From contig JAUJNJ010000044.1 of the NCBI GenBank assembly GCA_030448225.1, positions 1 to 45,375 on the forward strand: 45,375 nucleotides of DNA, read 5' to 3'. The notes beneath the pieces are model-generated. The model searched no databases. It saw only the letters and a list, made by a program, of their open reading frames with translations, and was not told where the DNA came from. Position 1 is the first letter of the stretch. Every line of letters starts with the position of its first letter. The position numbers were made by a program, and so were the translations under genes. The DNA comes from Phycisphaerae bacterium. Its GTDB lineage: Bacteria > Planctomycetota > Phycisphaerae > Tepidisphaerales > Tepidisphaeraceae. Positions 30,416 through 38,719 of the stretch are shown here, piece by piece.

Positions 30416-30953
30416 GTCGGGGAACGGATCGGGTGAATGCCGGGAGACGATCATCGGCCGACCACGACCCGTTCGAAAGTGTCGGCCGCGAGCGTGGCGC
30501 GGGCGTCCCGCTCGCGCCTTGATTGAAACGCGGGCGAGACGCCCGGGCGACGCTTGGTCCTACGAGTTCTCGAACGCGCAATCAGCAGTCCAACGGACGC
30601 CAGCGCGTGCCGGCCCCGAATGCCGAGAGGCCGCGGGCGCCCAGGCGTCGTGCGTGAGTCAGCGACCGGTCACCGAGAAAGGCCGGCGGTCGACGCCGCG
30701 TCATGACGACCTCCGAGCCGCACGCGCGCCGCCAAGCTAGCCAGCCGCAGTTGCGTCGCCCTTTGGCGGTCCGTCAGGAGGCTGCGGAACAGCCGGCGCA
30801 TCGCGAGGCGGTTTCGTGGTGAAGGGTACAACTCGCCAAAGCCCGCGTCCATTTCGCACGCGGCACGTCCACCGCCGGCGCGGGTCGCTCCTCGCCCAGC
30901 CGGCGCATCGACGGCGCGCGGGCATCGAAGCTCGACGGCCGCGAGTGCAAGAA

Positions 30954-30977
30954 CCCCGGGGAGGCAACTCCCCGGGG
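30954..30977 (-). terminator. Terminator hairpin with GCAA/TTGC loop
   Basis: CCCCGGGGAG (30954-30963) pairs perfectly with CTCCCCGGGG (30968-30977) around a four-base loop. On the minus strand the stem is followed by TTCTTG, a modest U-rich tail. It lies about 150 nt after the adaptor stop codon. Confidence 0.6.
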
Positions 30978-31062
30978 CTCTCGATCTCGTCGTCTCGGCG
31001 TGCGTGCTCGCCTGGTTGCCGCCGGCCGATCTCCGTCCGATGCGGGGGCGGCGCCTGCGCCT

Positions 31063-31086
31063 CGGCGGATCCCCCCTGATCCGCCG
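31063..31086 (-). terminator. Hairpin just after the efflux adaptor gene
   Basis: CGGCGGATC (31063-31071) pairs perfectly with GATCCGCCG (31078-31086), with a six-base loop. It begins 45 nt past the adaptor stop codon on the minus strand. No U-run follows, so the hairpin at 30954 may be the actual terminator. Confidence 0.5.
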
Positions 31087-31130
31087 GGCCGTTGCGCTCT
31101 CGCCCGACGCGTTCTCGGCAGACCGCCGGA

Positions 31131-32444
31131 TCAAAGCCCCGTGCCGCGGACCTCGACCACGTCGCCGTCGCGGAGGTCGTCGCGCGGGTTGACCACGAGG
31201 CGCTCGCTGCCGGTGAGCCCGTGCGTCACCTCGACCTCGCGGCCGAGGTCGCGGCCGAGCGTGACGGGGCGGCGGCGGGCGACGTCGCCGGCGCCGATCG
31301 TCACCACCTGCGGCCCGCCGGCGTCGACGACGAGCGAGGCGGCGGCGATCCGCACCGGGTTGCGCGCGTCGTGGACGCCGAGGTGCACCTGCGCGTACGT
31401 CCCGGCGAGCAACTCGCCCTGCGGGTTGTGCAGGTGCACCTCGGTGCGGAGCGTGCGCGATTCCGCGTCGACCGAGCCGGCCGTCCGGGCGACCTTGCCC
31501 TCGAACTTGCGCCCGGGGAACTCGCGCACCTCGACCTGCACGGCCTGGCCCGGCTTCACCGACGACGCCACCGACTGCGGCGCGTCCACGAGCACCTTCA
31601 GCACGCGGTTCTGCTCCACGCGGAACAGCGGCGTGACGCCCGCCGTGCTGCCGGCCGTCACGAGCGACCCGAGCTCGACGTCGCGGCGCGTGACGACGCC
31701 GTCGAACGGCGCGACGACCTTTTGGAACGACTGCTCGCTCTCCAGCCGCGACACGACCGCCTCGGCCACGCGGACGGCGGCGGTGGCGGCGTTCTGCTGC
31801 GCGACCAGGTCGTCGAGCTCGCCCTGCGCGGCGGCCCCGGACTCGTGGGCGGCCCGCACGCGGCCGAGGCGGTGCGTCGCCAGCGCCGAGTCGGCCCGAC
31901 GTTGCACGAGCACCGCGCGAGCCTCGTTGAGCTGCTGGTCGACCTGCGGGGTCTCGATCTCGGCCAGCACCTGCCCGGCCCGCACGGCGTCGCCGATGTC
32001 GGCATGGAACGCCTTGACGTAGCCGCTCGTGCGGGCGTGCAGGACCGCCGACTGGAGCGGCGCGGTGCTGCCCGGCAGTCGCAGGGCGTACGTCGCGCCG
32101 TCGCGCGTCGGGCTGGCCACCGTCACCACCCGGCGGGCGTCGCCGATCGCCTTCGTCGTCTCGGTCAGCTCCGCCTGCTGGGCGGCCTTCGGGGCCAACC
32201 CCATGGCGGCCAGCGCGGCGCCGGTGAGGGCCGTGACGGCGAAGAAGGTGACGACGCCCCTCGTCGTCCGCGGCTTCGGGCGCTGGGGCCCGAACACCAG
32301 CGGGTTCTCGTGCCGGGAATCGTCGCCGAAGGTCTCGGTGTCGTGACGCGTGGGTTGCGTGTCGGTCGTGGTCATCGCCAGATCCTTTTGAATGTCGGTC
32401 GCGCGGGCGTTCGTGGGTTCACGGGTTTCTTTGAGGCAGACCAT
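31131..32444 (-). CDS. RND efflux periplasmic adaptor (membrane fusion protein)
   Basis: 437 residues. AAGGAG lies eight bases before the ATG at 32444; a second in-frame ATG at 32375 (MTTTDTQ) also has an acceptable site. One N-terminal membrane segment at residues about 63-83 (VVTFFAVTALTGAALAAMGL) anchors it, with no lipobox. The barrel-sandwich (lipoyl-like) half-motifs are SGYVKAFHADIGDAVRAGQV and FQKVVAPFDGVVTRRDVELG, and an alpha-hairpin lies between them (QQLNEARAVLVQRRADSALA). A beta-barrel and membrane-proximal domain follow (GRKFEGKVARTAGSVDAESR). It links the RND permease to an outer-membrane channel. It is 63 nt downstream of the corrected permease stop and in the same operon. No TolC-like gene is in the window, so the channel must be encoded elsewhere. 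The substrate is unknown. Confidence 0.93.
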   Translation of the reverse strand: MVCLKETREPTNARATDIQKDLAMTTTDTQPTRHDTETFGDDSRHENPLVFGPQRPKPRTTRGVVTFFAVTALTGAALAAMGLAPKAAQQAELTETTKAIGDARRVVTVASPTRDGATYALRLPGSTAPLQSAVLHARTSGYVKAFHADIGDAVRAGQVLAEIETPQVDQQLNEARAVLVQRRADSALATHRLGRVRAAHESGAAAQGELDDLVAQQNAATAAVRVAEAVVSRLESEQSFQKVVAPFDGVVTRRDVELGSLVTAGSTAGVTPLFRVEQNRVLKVLVDAPQSVASSVKPGQAVQVEVREFPGRKFEGKVARTAGSVDAESRTLRTEVHLHNPQGELLAGTYAQVHLGVHDARNPVRIAAASLVVDAGGPQVVTIGAGDVARRRPVTLGRDLGREVEVTHGLTGSERLVVNPRDDLRDGDVVEVRGTGL

Positions 32445-32507
32445 TGGGTGCTCCTTCCGAGGCGTCTCGATTGCGGGTTTCGCAGGTCCGGCCGGCCGCC
32501 GTCGTCG

Positions 32508-35367
32508 TCAGGCGACGACGGACGACTGGTGGCCGTGGTAGTTCGGGATCTCCTGGAGTTCCGGGTCCTCCTTTGGGCGGGGAGCTTGCGGCGGAGCAGG
32601 GTGTAGACGACGGGGACGAAGAAGAGCGTCGCCACCGTCGCGGCGATCAGGCCGCCGATCACGGCCCGGCCGAGGCGTTCTGCTCGCCGCCCTCGCCGAG
32701 GCCGAGGCTCATCGGGAGCATGCCGGCGACCATCGCCATCGCGGTCATCAGCACCGGCCGCAGCCGCGTGGCTGGCGGCGGCGGCGGCCTCGACGGCGGT
32801 CGCGCTCGTGCCGCTGGTCGTTGGCGAACGTGACCATCAGGATGCTGTTGGCCGTCGCCACGCCGACCGCCATGATCGCGCCCATCAGGCTCGGGACGCT
32901 GAACGTGGTGCCGGTCGCGAACAGCGCCAGCACGATGCCCACCGCCGCCCCACCCAGCGCGGTCAGGATGATGAACGGGTCGGTCCAGCTCTGGAAGTTC
33001 ACGACCATCAGCAGGTACACGAGCACGGCCGCGAACACGATGCCGATGCCGAGGTCGCGGAACGCGCCGGTCATGCTCTGCACCTGCCCCGCGACGGTGA
33101 TCGTCGTGCCCGGCGGCAGCAGCGCGCTCGTCGGCCACGATCCGCTCCAGCGCCGACGCGACCGAGCCGAGGTCCGTCCCCTGCACGTCGGCCCGCACGT
33201 TGAACGTCGGCTGGATGTTCGTGTGGTTCGCGACCACCGGCGTCGTGCGCTCCGCGTGGGTCGCCTTCTTGTCGAAGCCGGCGATCTGCACGTCGATCGG
33301 GGCCGGCACGCCGAAGTTCAGGATCTGCGAGACGATGTCCGCCGACTCGAAGTGGAACGCGAGGTCGGGGAACCGGCCGGGCAGTTCCCGCCGCAGCACC
33401 TTCACGTACTCGTGCGTGCCGCGGGTGCGATGCTCGGTGAGGCCGATGAGCATCTCGCCGTCGGCCGGGCTGAGGATGTTGCTGTCGGTCACGGCGAGGT
33501 TGATGCCGTCGGGCACGCCGATCACGTCGGTGATCGTGCCGCGGTCGTGCTGCGGGATGAGTTCCCGCACGGCGGCGGCGACGGCGGTGAAGCGCTTCTC
33601 GGTCTCCTCGATCCGCGTGCCGCCCGGGGCCGTCACGTGCATGCGGATCTGGCCGGCGTCCACCTTCGGGAAGAAGTCGCGCCCGACGTGCGGGACGAGC
33701 AACGCCGCGCCGGCGACGGCCACGCCGAACGCGGCGAAGACCGTGCGGCGGTGGTGCAGCGCCCAGTCGAGCCCGCGGACGTACCCGTCGCGGAACGCCT
33801 CGAACCGCCGCTCGAACGCCAGGTGGATGCGGCGGAAGAAGCCGGGGTTCTGGTTCAGGTGCTCGTGGCCGGGCTGGTGGGCGAGCGCCTCGTCCTTCAG
33901 CAGGTACATCACGAGCGTCGGGATCACCGTGCGGCTCAGGAAGTAGCTCGCCATCACGCTGAAGCCGACGGCCATCGCCATGCCCATGAACAGGTAGCGG
34001 GCCGCGCCCTCGAGGAACAGGACCGACAGGAACACGATGCTGATCGCCGTGGTGGCGACGAACGCGGGGACGGCGATCTGCTCGGCGCCGTCGAGGATCG
34101 CGCGCTTCAGCGGCTTGCCCATCGCCAGGTTGCGGTGGATGTTCTCGATCTCGACCGTCGCGTCGTCGACGAGGATGCCGACCGCGAGCGCCAGCCCGCC
34201 GAGCGTCATGATGTTGAGCGTCTGCCCCAGCGCCGACAGCGCGGCGATCGCGACGAGGATCGACAGCGGGATGCTGATCGTCACGATGAGCGTGCTGCGC
34301 CAACTGCCGAGGAACAGCAGGATCAGCAGCCCGGTGAGCGTCGCCGCGATGAGGCCCTCGGCGAGCACGCCGTGGATCGACGCGCTGACAAACCGCGACT
34401 GGTCGCTGATCAGTTCCAGCTTCATCCCCTCGGGCATCGCCCGGCGGATCTCGGGGAGCATGGTGCGGACCTGGTCGGCGATGGCGAGCGTGGAGCTGTT
34501 GCCGTTCTTCAGCACGGTCAGCAGCACGCCGCGGCGGCCGTCCTCGCGGACGACCTGCGTCTGCACGGCGAACCCGTCGTGCACGGTGGCGACGTCGCGG
34601 ATGAAGATCGTCCGCCCGTTCACGCGCTTCAGCGGCACGTCGTTTAGCAACTCGGCCGCGTCGGGGGAGCTGTTGAGGCTGACGCCGTACTCGCGCTCGC
34701 CGATTTTCGCGCTGCCGGTGGGCAGGATGAGGTTCTGCGCGTTGATGGCCGCGTTCACCTCCTGGGGGGCGACTCCGTAGGCGAGGAGCTTCTGCGGGTC
34801 GAGGTCGACCGAGACCTGCCGGCTGCTGCCGCCGTAGGGCAGCGGGAACGTCGTGCCCTGCACGACCGCGAGTTGCTGGCGCATGCGGTAGATGCCGTAG
34901 TCGTACAGCTCGGCCTCGCTGTGGCGGTCGCTGCTAAGCGACATCTGCAGGATCGGGACCGACCCGGCGTTGTACCGGACGATGAACCGCGGCGTGGTGC
35001 CCGGCGGCATCCGCCGCAGGATCGTCTGGGCGACCCCGGTCACCTGCGCGGTGGCCGAGGCGATGTCGACGTCCGGCTGGAAGTAGATCTTGATGACGGC
35101 GACGCCGTTGAGCGTCTGGCTCTCGATCTTCTTGATGTTCGAGACGGCGAAGCTGGTCGAGAACTCGCTGAACGTGGTGATCTGTCGCTCCATCTCCTCG
35201 GTCGACAGCCCGGCGTACGTCCAGACGACGCTGACGACCGGGATGTCGATGTTCGGGAAGATGTCCGTCGGCGTCCGGCGGATGCTGGCGACGCCGAGCA
35301 TCACGATCAGCAGGGCCATCACGATGAACGTGTACGGGCGGCGCAGGGCGAGTCGAACGATCCACAT
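32508..35367 (-). CDS. RND family efflux permease, HAE1/AcrB-like (C-terminal frame breaks)
   Basis: About 953 codons after correction. AAGGAGAGG precedes the ATG at 35367. MWIVRLALRRPYTFIVMAL starts transmembrane helix 1. The porter domain follows (RRTPTDIFPNIDIPVV, GTTPRFIVRYNAGSVP), then helices 2-6 with GGLALAVGILVDDATVEIEN near residue 400, whose two aspartates are the proton-relay pair. The second half repeats this pattern: FRDLGIGIVFAAVLVYLLMV, AVGVATANSILMV and LRPVLMTAMAMVAGML. Frame breaks occur near 33115, 32800, 32770, 32680 and 32580. Restoring one C in the run near 32580 gives a clean end, KLPAPKEDPELQEIPNYHGH..., stopping at 32508. It is expressed behind a TetR-type operator and followed by its adaptor. 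Substrates unknown; regulation by a TetR repressor suggests induction by a small molecule. Confidence 0.92.
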
Positions 35368-35422
35368 GAGCGTTACCTCTCCTTCTCGTGTTCAGCCGGT
35401 GAACTTATTCATCTCCTGACAT

Positions 35423-35442
35423 AGTTGACCGTCTAGTCAACT
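35423..35442 (-). promoter_or_regulatory. TetR-type operator O1, upstream of the RND permease
   Basis: AGTTGACCGTCTAGTCAACT is a 20-bp palindrome with perfect 7-bp arms and a six-base centre. It ends 55 nt before the permease start codon. It closely matches the sites upstream of tetR (36587-36611) and upstream of the permease relic (35799-35818), which is the evidence for shared control. Confidence 0.8.
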
Positions 35443-35757
35443 GAGTAGCCTAAGAACAGGCAGGACAACGAGGTGCCTGCCGACCGAGCGCGAGCCGGAA
35501 GCGGTTGTTGGTAGTGGTTGGCGTTCGGGGACCGGACCCGCGGCGGAGCCGCTGGGCTCCCGTGGATCAACGTTCTCCCGTGGATCAACGTTTCGGGATC
35601 GCTCGTAGTCGTGCACTTTGCCATTGAGGTGGCGGCCGCCACCGGGGCAGAGGGCCCGGCGCCGACACCCCGCCACACACACAAACACACCACCACCAAG
35701 ACCGCCCGCCACGACGAACGTGTACGGGCGGCGGAGAGCTAGTCTGACGATCCACAT
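35437..35757 (-). pseudogene. Relic of a second RND permease gene (5' end only)
   Basis: The frame from the ATG at 35757 starts MWIVRLALRRPYTF, identical to the first 14 residues of the intact permease, but five of those codons differ synonymously (codons 4-8). Homology ends at about codon 16 (near 35711); the rest is GT/GGT-rich low-complexity protein with no permease features. The relic keeps its own ribosome binding site (AAAGGAG) and its own operator. This pattern indicates a once-functional, diverged paralogue that lost almost all of its body by deletion. Whether the leftover frame is translated is unknown. Confidence 0.65.
35564..35602. repeat. Tandem 18-base direct repeat
   Basis: CTCCCGTGGATCAACGTT occurs twice back to back with minimal change, inside the remnant region downstream of the RND relic. 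A CA-rich microsatellite (35671-35700) and a perfect 16-bp palindrome GGTGGCGGCCGCCACC (35628-35643) lie next to it. Together they suggest past rearrangement at this spot. Confidence 0.7.
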
Positions 35758-35798
35758 GTCCCTACGACTCCTTTACCCTCTTATGCAGACGATTAGAT

Positions 35799-35818
35799 AG
35801 TTGACTATCTAGTAAACA
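35799..35818 (-). promoter_or_regulatory. TetR-type operator O2, upstream of the RND relic
   Basis: AGTTGACTATCTAGTAAACA matches O1 and O3 in its left arm and most of its right arm. It lies 41 nt before the relic's ATG, similar in position to O1 relative to the live permease. It overlaps a second perfect palindrome, TAGATAGT-TG-ACTATCTA (35794-35811). Confidence 0.7.
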
Positions 35819-35827
35819 ATGTGCTGT

Positions 35828-35858
35828 AAAATATGGCGGCCGAACGAGTTGGCCGCCA
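35828..35858 (-). terminator. Rho-independent terminator of tetR
   Basis: TGGCGGCC (35834-35841) pairs perfectly with GGCCGCCA (35851-35858). On the minus strand the stem is followed by TATTTTAC, a U-rich tail. It lies about 90 nt past the tetR stop codon and before operator O2, so tetR and the efflux genes are separate transcripts. Confidence 0.7.
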
Positions 35859-35945
35859 AAGCATCAATGAGAAAGTACGGTCGCGGCGGACGCCGGTGAC
35901 CGGTCGAAAACACGCGGCCCAACGGCCGGATCTACCGCCTTGTCG

Positions 35946-36572
35946 TCACGCGGCGCCGACACGTTGCTTCTGCTGATTCTGCTGGATGCCGAGCAGCTTC
36001 AGCACGCCGTCGAACACGCCTTTGACCATCTCCATATCGTCTGCAATGCGCGCCTGGGCCAGAACGCCCTCGAAGTACGAGTAGGCTTGGCGGGCCAGCA
36101 TCGACACGTCCTGTCCCTGAAGTTGCCCTTCCGCCTGTAGGTCGCGCAACGCGGATTCGTAATACTTCAGCTTCCCCTTGATCATCCGCTGCACGGTGTC
36201 GCGCAACGTCTTGTCGGCCGCGATGATCTCGGTTCCGACGGAGCTGAACGGGCAGCCGACGACGCAGCCGTGCTTCTCGGCCAGTTCCTTCTGATGGGTG
36301 TAGGCGTACTGGAAGGCGTCGCGCAGGCGGTCGAGCGGCGGGCGGGATGCGGAGAAGAACTGGTCGTAACGCGGCCGGACCTCGTCCCACTTCGCGTCGA
36401 GGGCGGCGGCGACGAGTTCGTCCTTGCTCTTGAAGAAGTAGTAGAACGACCCCTTCTTCACGCCCGCCGCGGCGCAAATGTCGTCGACCGTCACGGCGCC
36501 GTAGCTGCGCGACCAGACCAGATTCATCGCGGCTTCAAGCAAGCGGGGCTTTGCATCACTCACACGTCCCAT
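35946..36572 (-). CDS. TetR/AcrR-family transcriptional repressor
   Basis: 208 residues. The N-terminal helix-turn-helix is clear: LLEAAMNLVWSRSYGAVTVD leads into DICAAAGVKKGSFYYFFKSK (residues about 31-50), where YYFF ends the recognition helix. The ligand-binding part contains HGCVVGCPFSSVGTEI, typical of one TetR C-terminal subfamily, with two cysteines (in GCVVGCPF) that might sense thiol-reactive compounds; that is inference. It lies upstream of the RND permease on the same strand. An operator-like palindrome sits 14 nt before its start codon and near-copies occur before the permease and its relic, so it most likely represses both itself and the efflux operon. Its inducer is unknown. Confidence 0.94.
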   Translation of the reverse strand: MGRVSDAKPRLLEAAMNLVWSRSYGAVTVDDICAAAGVKKGSFYYFFKSKDELVAAALDAKWDEVRPRYDQFFSASRPPLDRLRDAFQYAYTHQKELAEKHGCVVGCPFSSVGTEIIAADKTLRDTVQRMIKGKLKYYESALRDLQAEGQLQGQDVSMLARQAYSYFEGVLAQARIADDMEMVKGVFDGVLKLLGIQQNQQKQRVGAA

Positions 36573-36586
36573 GATGCTCCCATGAT

Positions 36587-36611
36587 AGTTGACCGTTTAG
36601 TAAAGTCAACT
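36587..36611 (-). promoter_or_regulatory. TetR-type operator O3, upstream of tetR
   Basis: AGTTGAC at 36587-36593, then CGTTTA, then GTAAA, and a further GTCAACT arm at 36605-36611. The first 18 bases align with O1 and O2; the extra GTCAACT gives a second, wider arm pairing. It ends 14 nt before the tetR start codon, suitable for autorepression. Confidence 0.75.
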
Positions 36612-36737
36612 GACGATTCTCGGCTTCAACACTCTTGGGTGCAGCCAGCGCACATGACGGACGTTTAGCCGCAGGTCCCGAGGACCACGCTTCGTCCGAC
36701 GCGGGTCACGAGAACCATCGACAAACTCAAACGAAGC

Positions 36738-36765
36738 GGGGGACGTCCGCTATCGGACGTCCCCC
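36738..36765 (-). terminator. Terminator-like hairpin of the SdrD_B-type protein gene
   Basis: GGGGGACGTCCG (36738-36749) pairs perfectly with CGGACGTCCCCC (36754-36765) with a CTAT loop. It lies 36 nt past the stop codon. On the minus strand GCTTCGTTTGAG follows, a weak U-rich tail. Confidence 0.7.
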
Positions 36766-36800
36766 GGGTGCACGGTTATTCTGCCCGTCGTAGTGATCGC

Positions 36801-38159
36801 TCACACGAGGCTGGCGATCTCCTTGTGAGCCTGGTGGTTGCCGTGGGTGAGGAACTCGGGCCCGTTCGTGTCGAGCACGACGACCGGATCGTTCTCGACG
36901 CCGTCCCGGTTGCCGTCGAGGACGACGATGCGGTAGTCCGACGTGTCGGTGCGGCCCGGTTCGCCGTCGTCGGTGAGCGTGAACTCGATCTTGGCGTCGA
37001 CCATGCGGTAGTCGCGGCCGTTGAACGTGCCGCTGAAGCGCCCCTCGCCCATGCCGTGCAGCGTGTCGATCGGCGCGACCGGGTGGCCCTGGTCGAGCGC
37101 GGTCTCGAAGCACTCGACCGACGTGAGCGTCTCGAGGTGGAACTTGGACTTGTTCCAGTTGATCTCGAGGCGGTTGTTGACCTCCTCGGCGGGCTCGGCG
37201 CAGTGGAGTTGGAAGCCGTGGGTGACGCGGGTGCCGGCGTCGCCGCCGATCGCGCCGTCCGACAGGAAGATGCTGCCGCCGCCGGTCATGCGGCCCTCGG
37301 CGTGTTCCTCCTCGCCCTCGCAGTCGCACTCGCACGGCTTGGTGCCGCCGTTCTCCCAGCCGATCAGGCGGCCCTGAACGCCGTAGGCGATGTTGCTCCC
37401 CTCGGGGCCGAACTTGTCGATCGCGAGACCGCCGACGAAGTCCACCTGAAAGTAGCAGTCCGGCACGAGCACGGTCAGGCTGTGCTTGCCCGCGCGGAAC
37501 GTGCCGGTGCTGAGGTCGGAGATGCTCTGGAGCTGGATGTTGTCCGGCTCGGACGTCGGGCCGGGCGCGTGGTAGCTGACGAGCGACACCGTGGCGGTCT
37601 TGCCCGCGGCGACGGTGAAGTTGGCGGTGACGACGTCCCCCTCCTTCACGTTCCCGTCGAGCGTCGAGACGTTCTTCGTGCCGTTGATCGTGTAGCTCAC
37701 GCTCGTGAGCGACGAGCGGTTGAAGTCCTTGACGTAGTTCGCGAAGACGTGGCCGCCGTACTTGCCGTTCTTGTCCGACGCGTTGACCGCGATCGTGCTC
37801 GACAGCACCGGCGCGGTGCGCACCTGCTTCGACGACGGGACGTCCTGGAGCAGGTACTTGCCGGACTTGAGTTTCGTGAAGGAGAACGTGCCCTTCGACG
37901 AGGTGGTCTTCGACGCGATCGACTTGCCGTCGGCCGCTTCGAGCGTGCCGTTGCCGTTCACGTCCTTGTACAGCCGCACGACGACGCCGGACAACGCCTT
38001 GTCGTCCGCGCTGAGGCCGTGGCCGAGGACGTCCTCCATGCCGGCGCCGGAGATCGTGGCGGACATGAGCGAGCGGGCCTCGAGGATTTCCTTGCCGCAC
38101 CAGTCGCGGGGAGGGCGGGAGGGGGCGGCGTCGAAGCGGGAGGTCGTGAGCGAGCGCAT
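36801..38159 (-). CDS. Surface protein with LEPR-like motif, SdrD_B domain and post-COAP-1-like domain
   Basis: 452 residues from the ATG at 38159 (AGGAG ten bases upstream); the upstream in-frame extension is not supported. GKEILEARSLMSA (residues 22-34) resembles the LEPR-XLL N-terminal motif of planctomycete surface proteins. An SdrD_B/Cna-B-type beta-sandwich follows (LSGVVVRLYKDVNGNG, GTFSFTKLKSGKYLLQDV, residues about 57-107). After a middle beta-rich region, CECDCEGEEEHAEG (about 274-290) is a cysteine- and acid-rich hinge. GGGSIFLSDG and GTRVTHGFQLHC then start a C-terminal module like the post-COAP-1 domain of exported proteins, ending with EFTLTDDGEPGRTD. It is probably exported and surface-bound, with a structural or adhesive role. 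It is a single gene with its own terminator; the neighbouring tetR is unrelated. Confidence 0.82.
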   Translation of the reverse strand: MRSLTTSRFDAAPSRPPRDWCGKEILEARSLMSATISGAGMEDVLGHGLSADDKALSGVVVRLYKDVNGNGTLEAADGKSIASKTTSSKGTFSFTKLKSGKYLLQDVPSSKQVRTAPVLSSTIAVNASDKNGKYGGHVFANYVKDFNRSSLTSVSYTINGTKNVSTLDGNVKEGDVVTANFTVAAGKTATVSLVSYHAPGPTSEPDNIQLQSISDLSTGTFRAGKHSLTVLVPDCYFQVDFVGGLAIDKFGPEGSNIAYGVQGRLIGWENGGTKPCECDCEGEEEHAEGRMTGGGSIFLSDGAIGGDAGTRVTHGFQLHCAEPAEEVNNRLEINWNKSKFHLETLTSVECFETALDQGHPVAPIDTLHGMGEGRFSGTFNGRDYRMVDAKIEFTLTDDGEPGRTDTSDYRIVVLDGNRDGVENDPVVVLDTNGPEFLTHGNHQAHKEIASLV

Positions 38160-38719
38160 GGTCTTCAGTCTCCTGGGGCGAAGTGTGTACGGACCGCGAG
38201 CCGGCCGGCGGGGATCGGGCGCCGAACTGAAACAACTCGCTTGACGTTTACTCGGGGTGGCGTGGGATACCGAGCCGTGTCCCCCGCCGTGTGGAATATA
38301 TCCGCGCCGGGACGCCGGCAAGAGAATTCGGCGGGATCGGCCGTCGTCGGCAGCAGAGCGAGGATCAGGATGGGTAGGCTGTACCAGTGGCGCACCCGAT
38401 CACATCGCGGCGCGGACGCGACCGGCGGCGAAGCCGAGCCGCGCGCATCTCAACGACGGCGACGGATGCGATGCGATCGATGCGATCGAATGCGATCGCC
38501 CGGCGAGATGTGGGATACTTGGGAAGGGAAGGAAGGGTGAAGGGGGGAAGGAAGAAGCGGACAGACAAGCTCCGCTTTCACCCTTCAGCGTTCTCCGGAG
38601 CGCCGCGCTCACCGCTGCCCTCTCCGGACGGTACCTGCAGAGGGAGAACCCGACCTGCCAAACCTGGAAGGATTGTTCGAGCGCCCGGTGACTCGGTATG
38701 CCCCCGGCGGCTCATCAGG
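38160..38719. other. Intergenic region upstream of the SdrD_B-type gene
   Basis: No gene is recognised. ATGCGATCG occurs three times in close tandem at about 38469-38497, and a nearly pure purine tract on the plus strand runs from about 38519 to 38562. Both lie upstream of the minus-strand surface-protein gene and downstream of the DUF1501 gene. Their function is unknown. Confidence 0.5.

Larger units (their letters stand above)
30416..31130. other. Intergenic region between PAS kinase and efflux adaptor
   Basis: No credible gene is seen. A minus-strand open frame of 154 codons lacks the third-position GC bias of the neighbours. The region holds two terminator-like hairpins for the efflux operon (30954-30977 and 31063-31086). 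Confidence 0.5.

Noticed and set aside
30670..31134. 154-codon minus-strand open frame after the efflux adaptor
   Set aside because: It lacks the strong third-position GC bias of real neighbours, overlaps both terminator hairpins and resembles no family.
35628..35643. GGTGGCGGCCGCCACC palindrome with a NotI site, reminiscent of cloning-vector polylinker
   Set aside because: No other polylinker sites or vector sequence flank it; such GC palindromes are expected in this genome.
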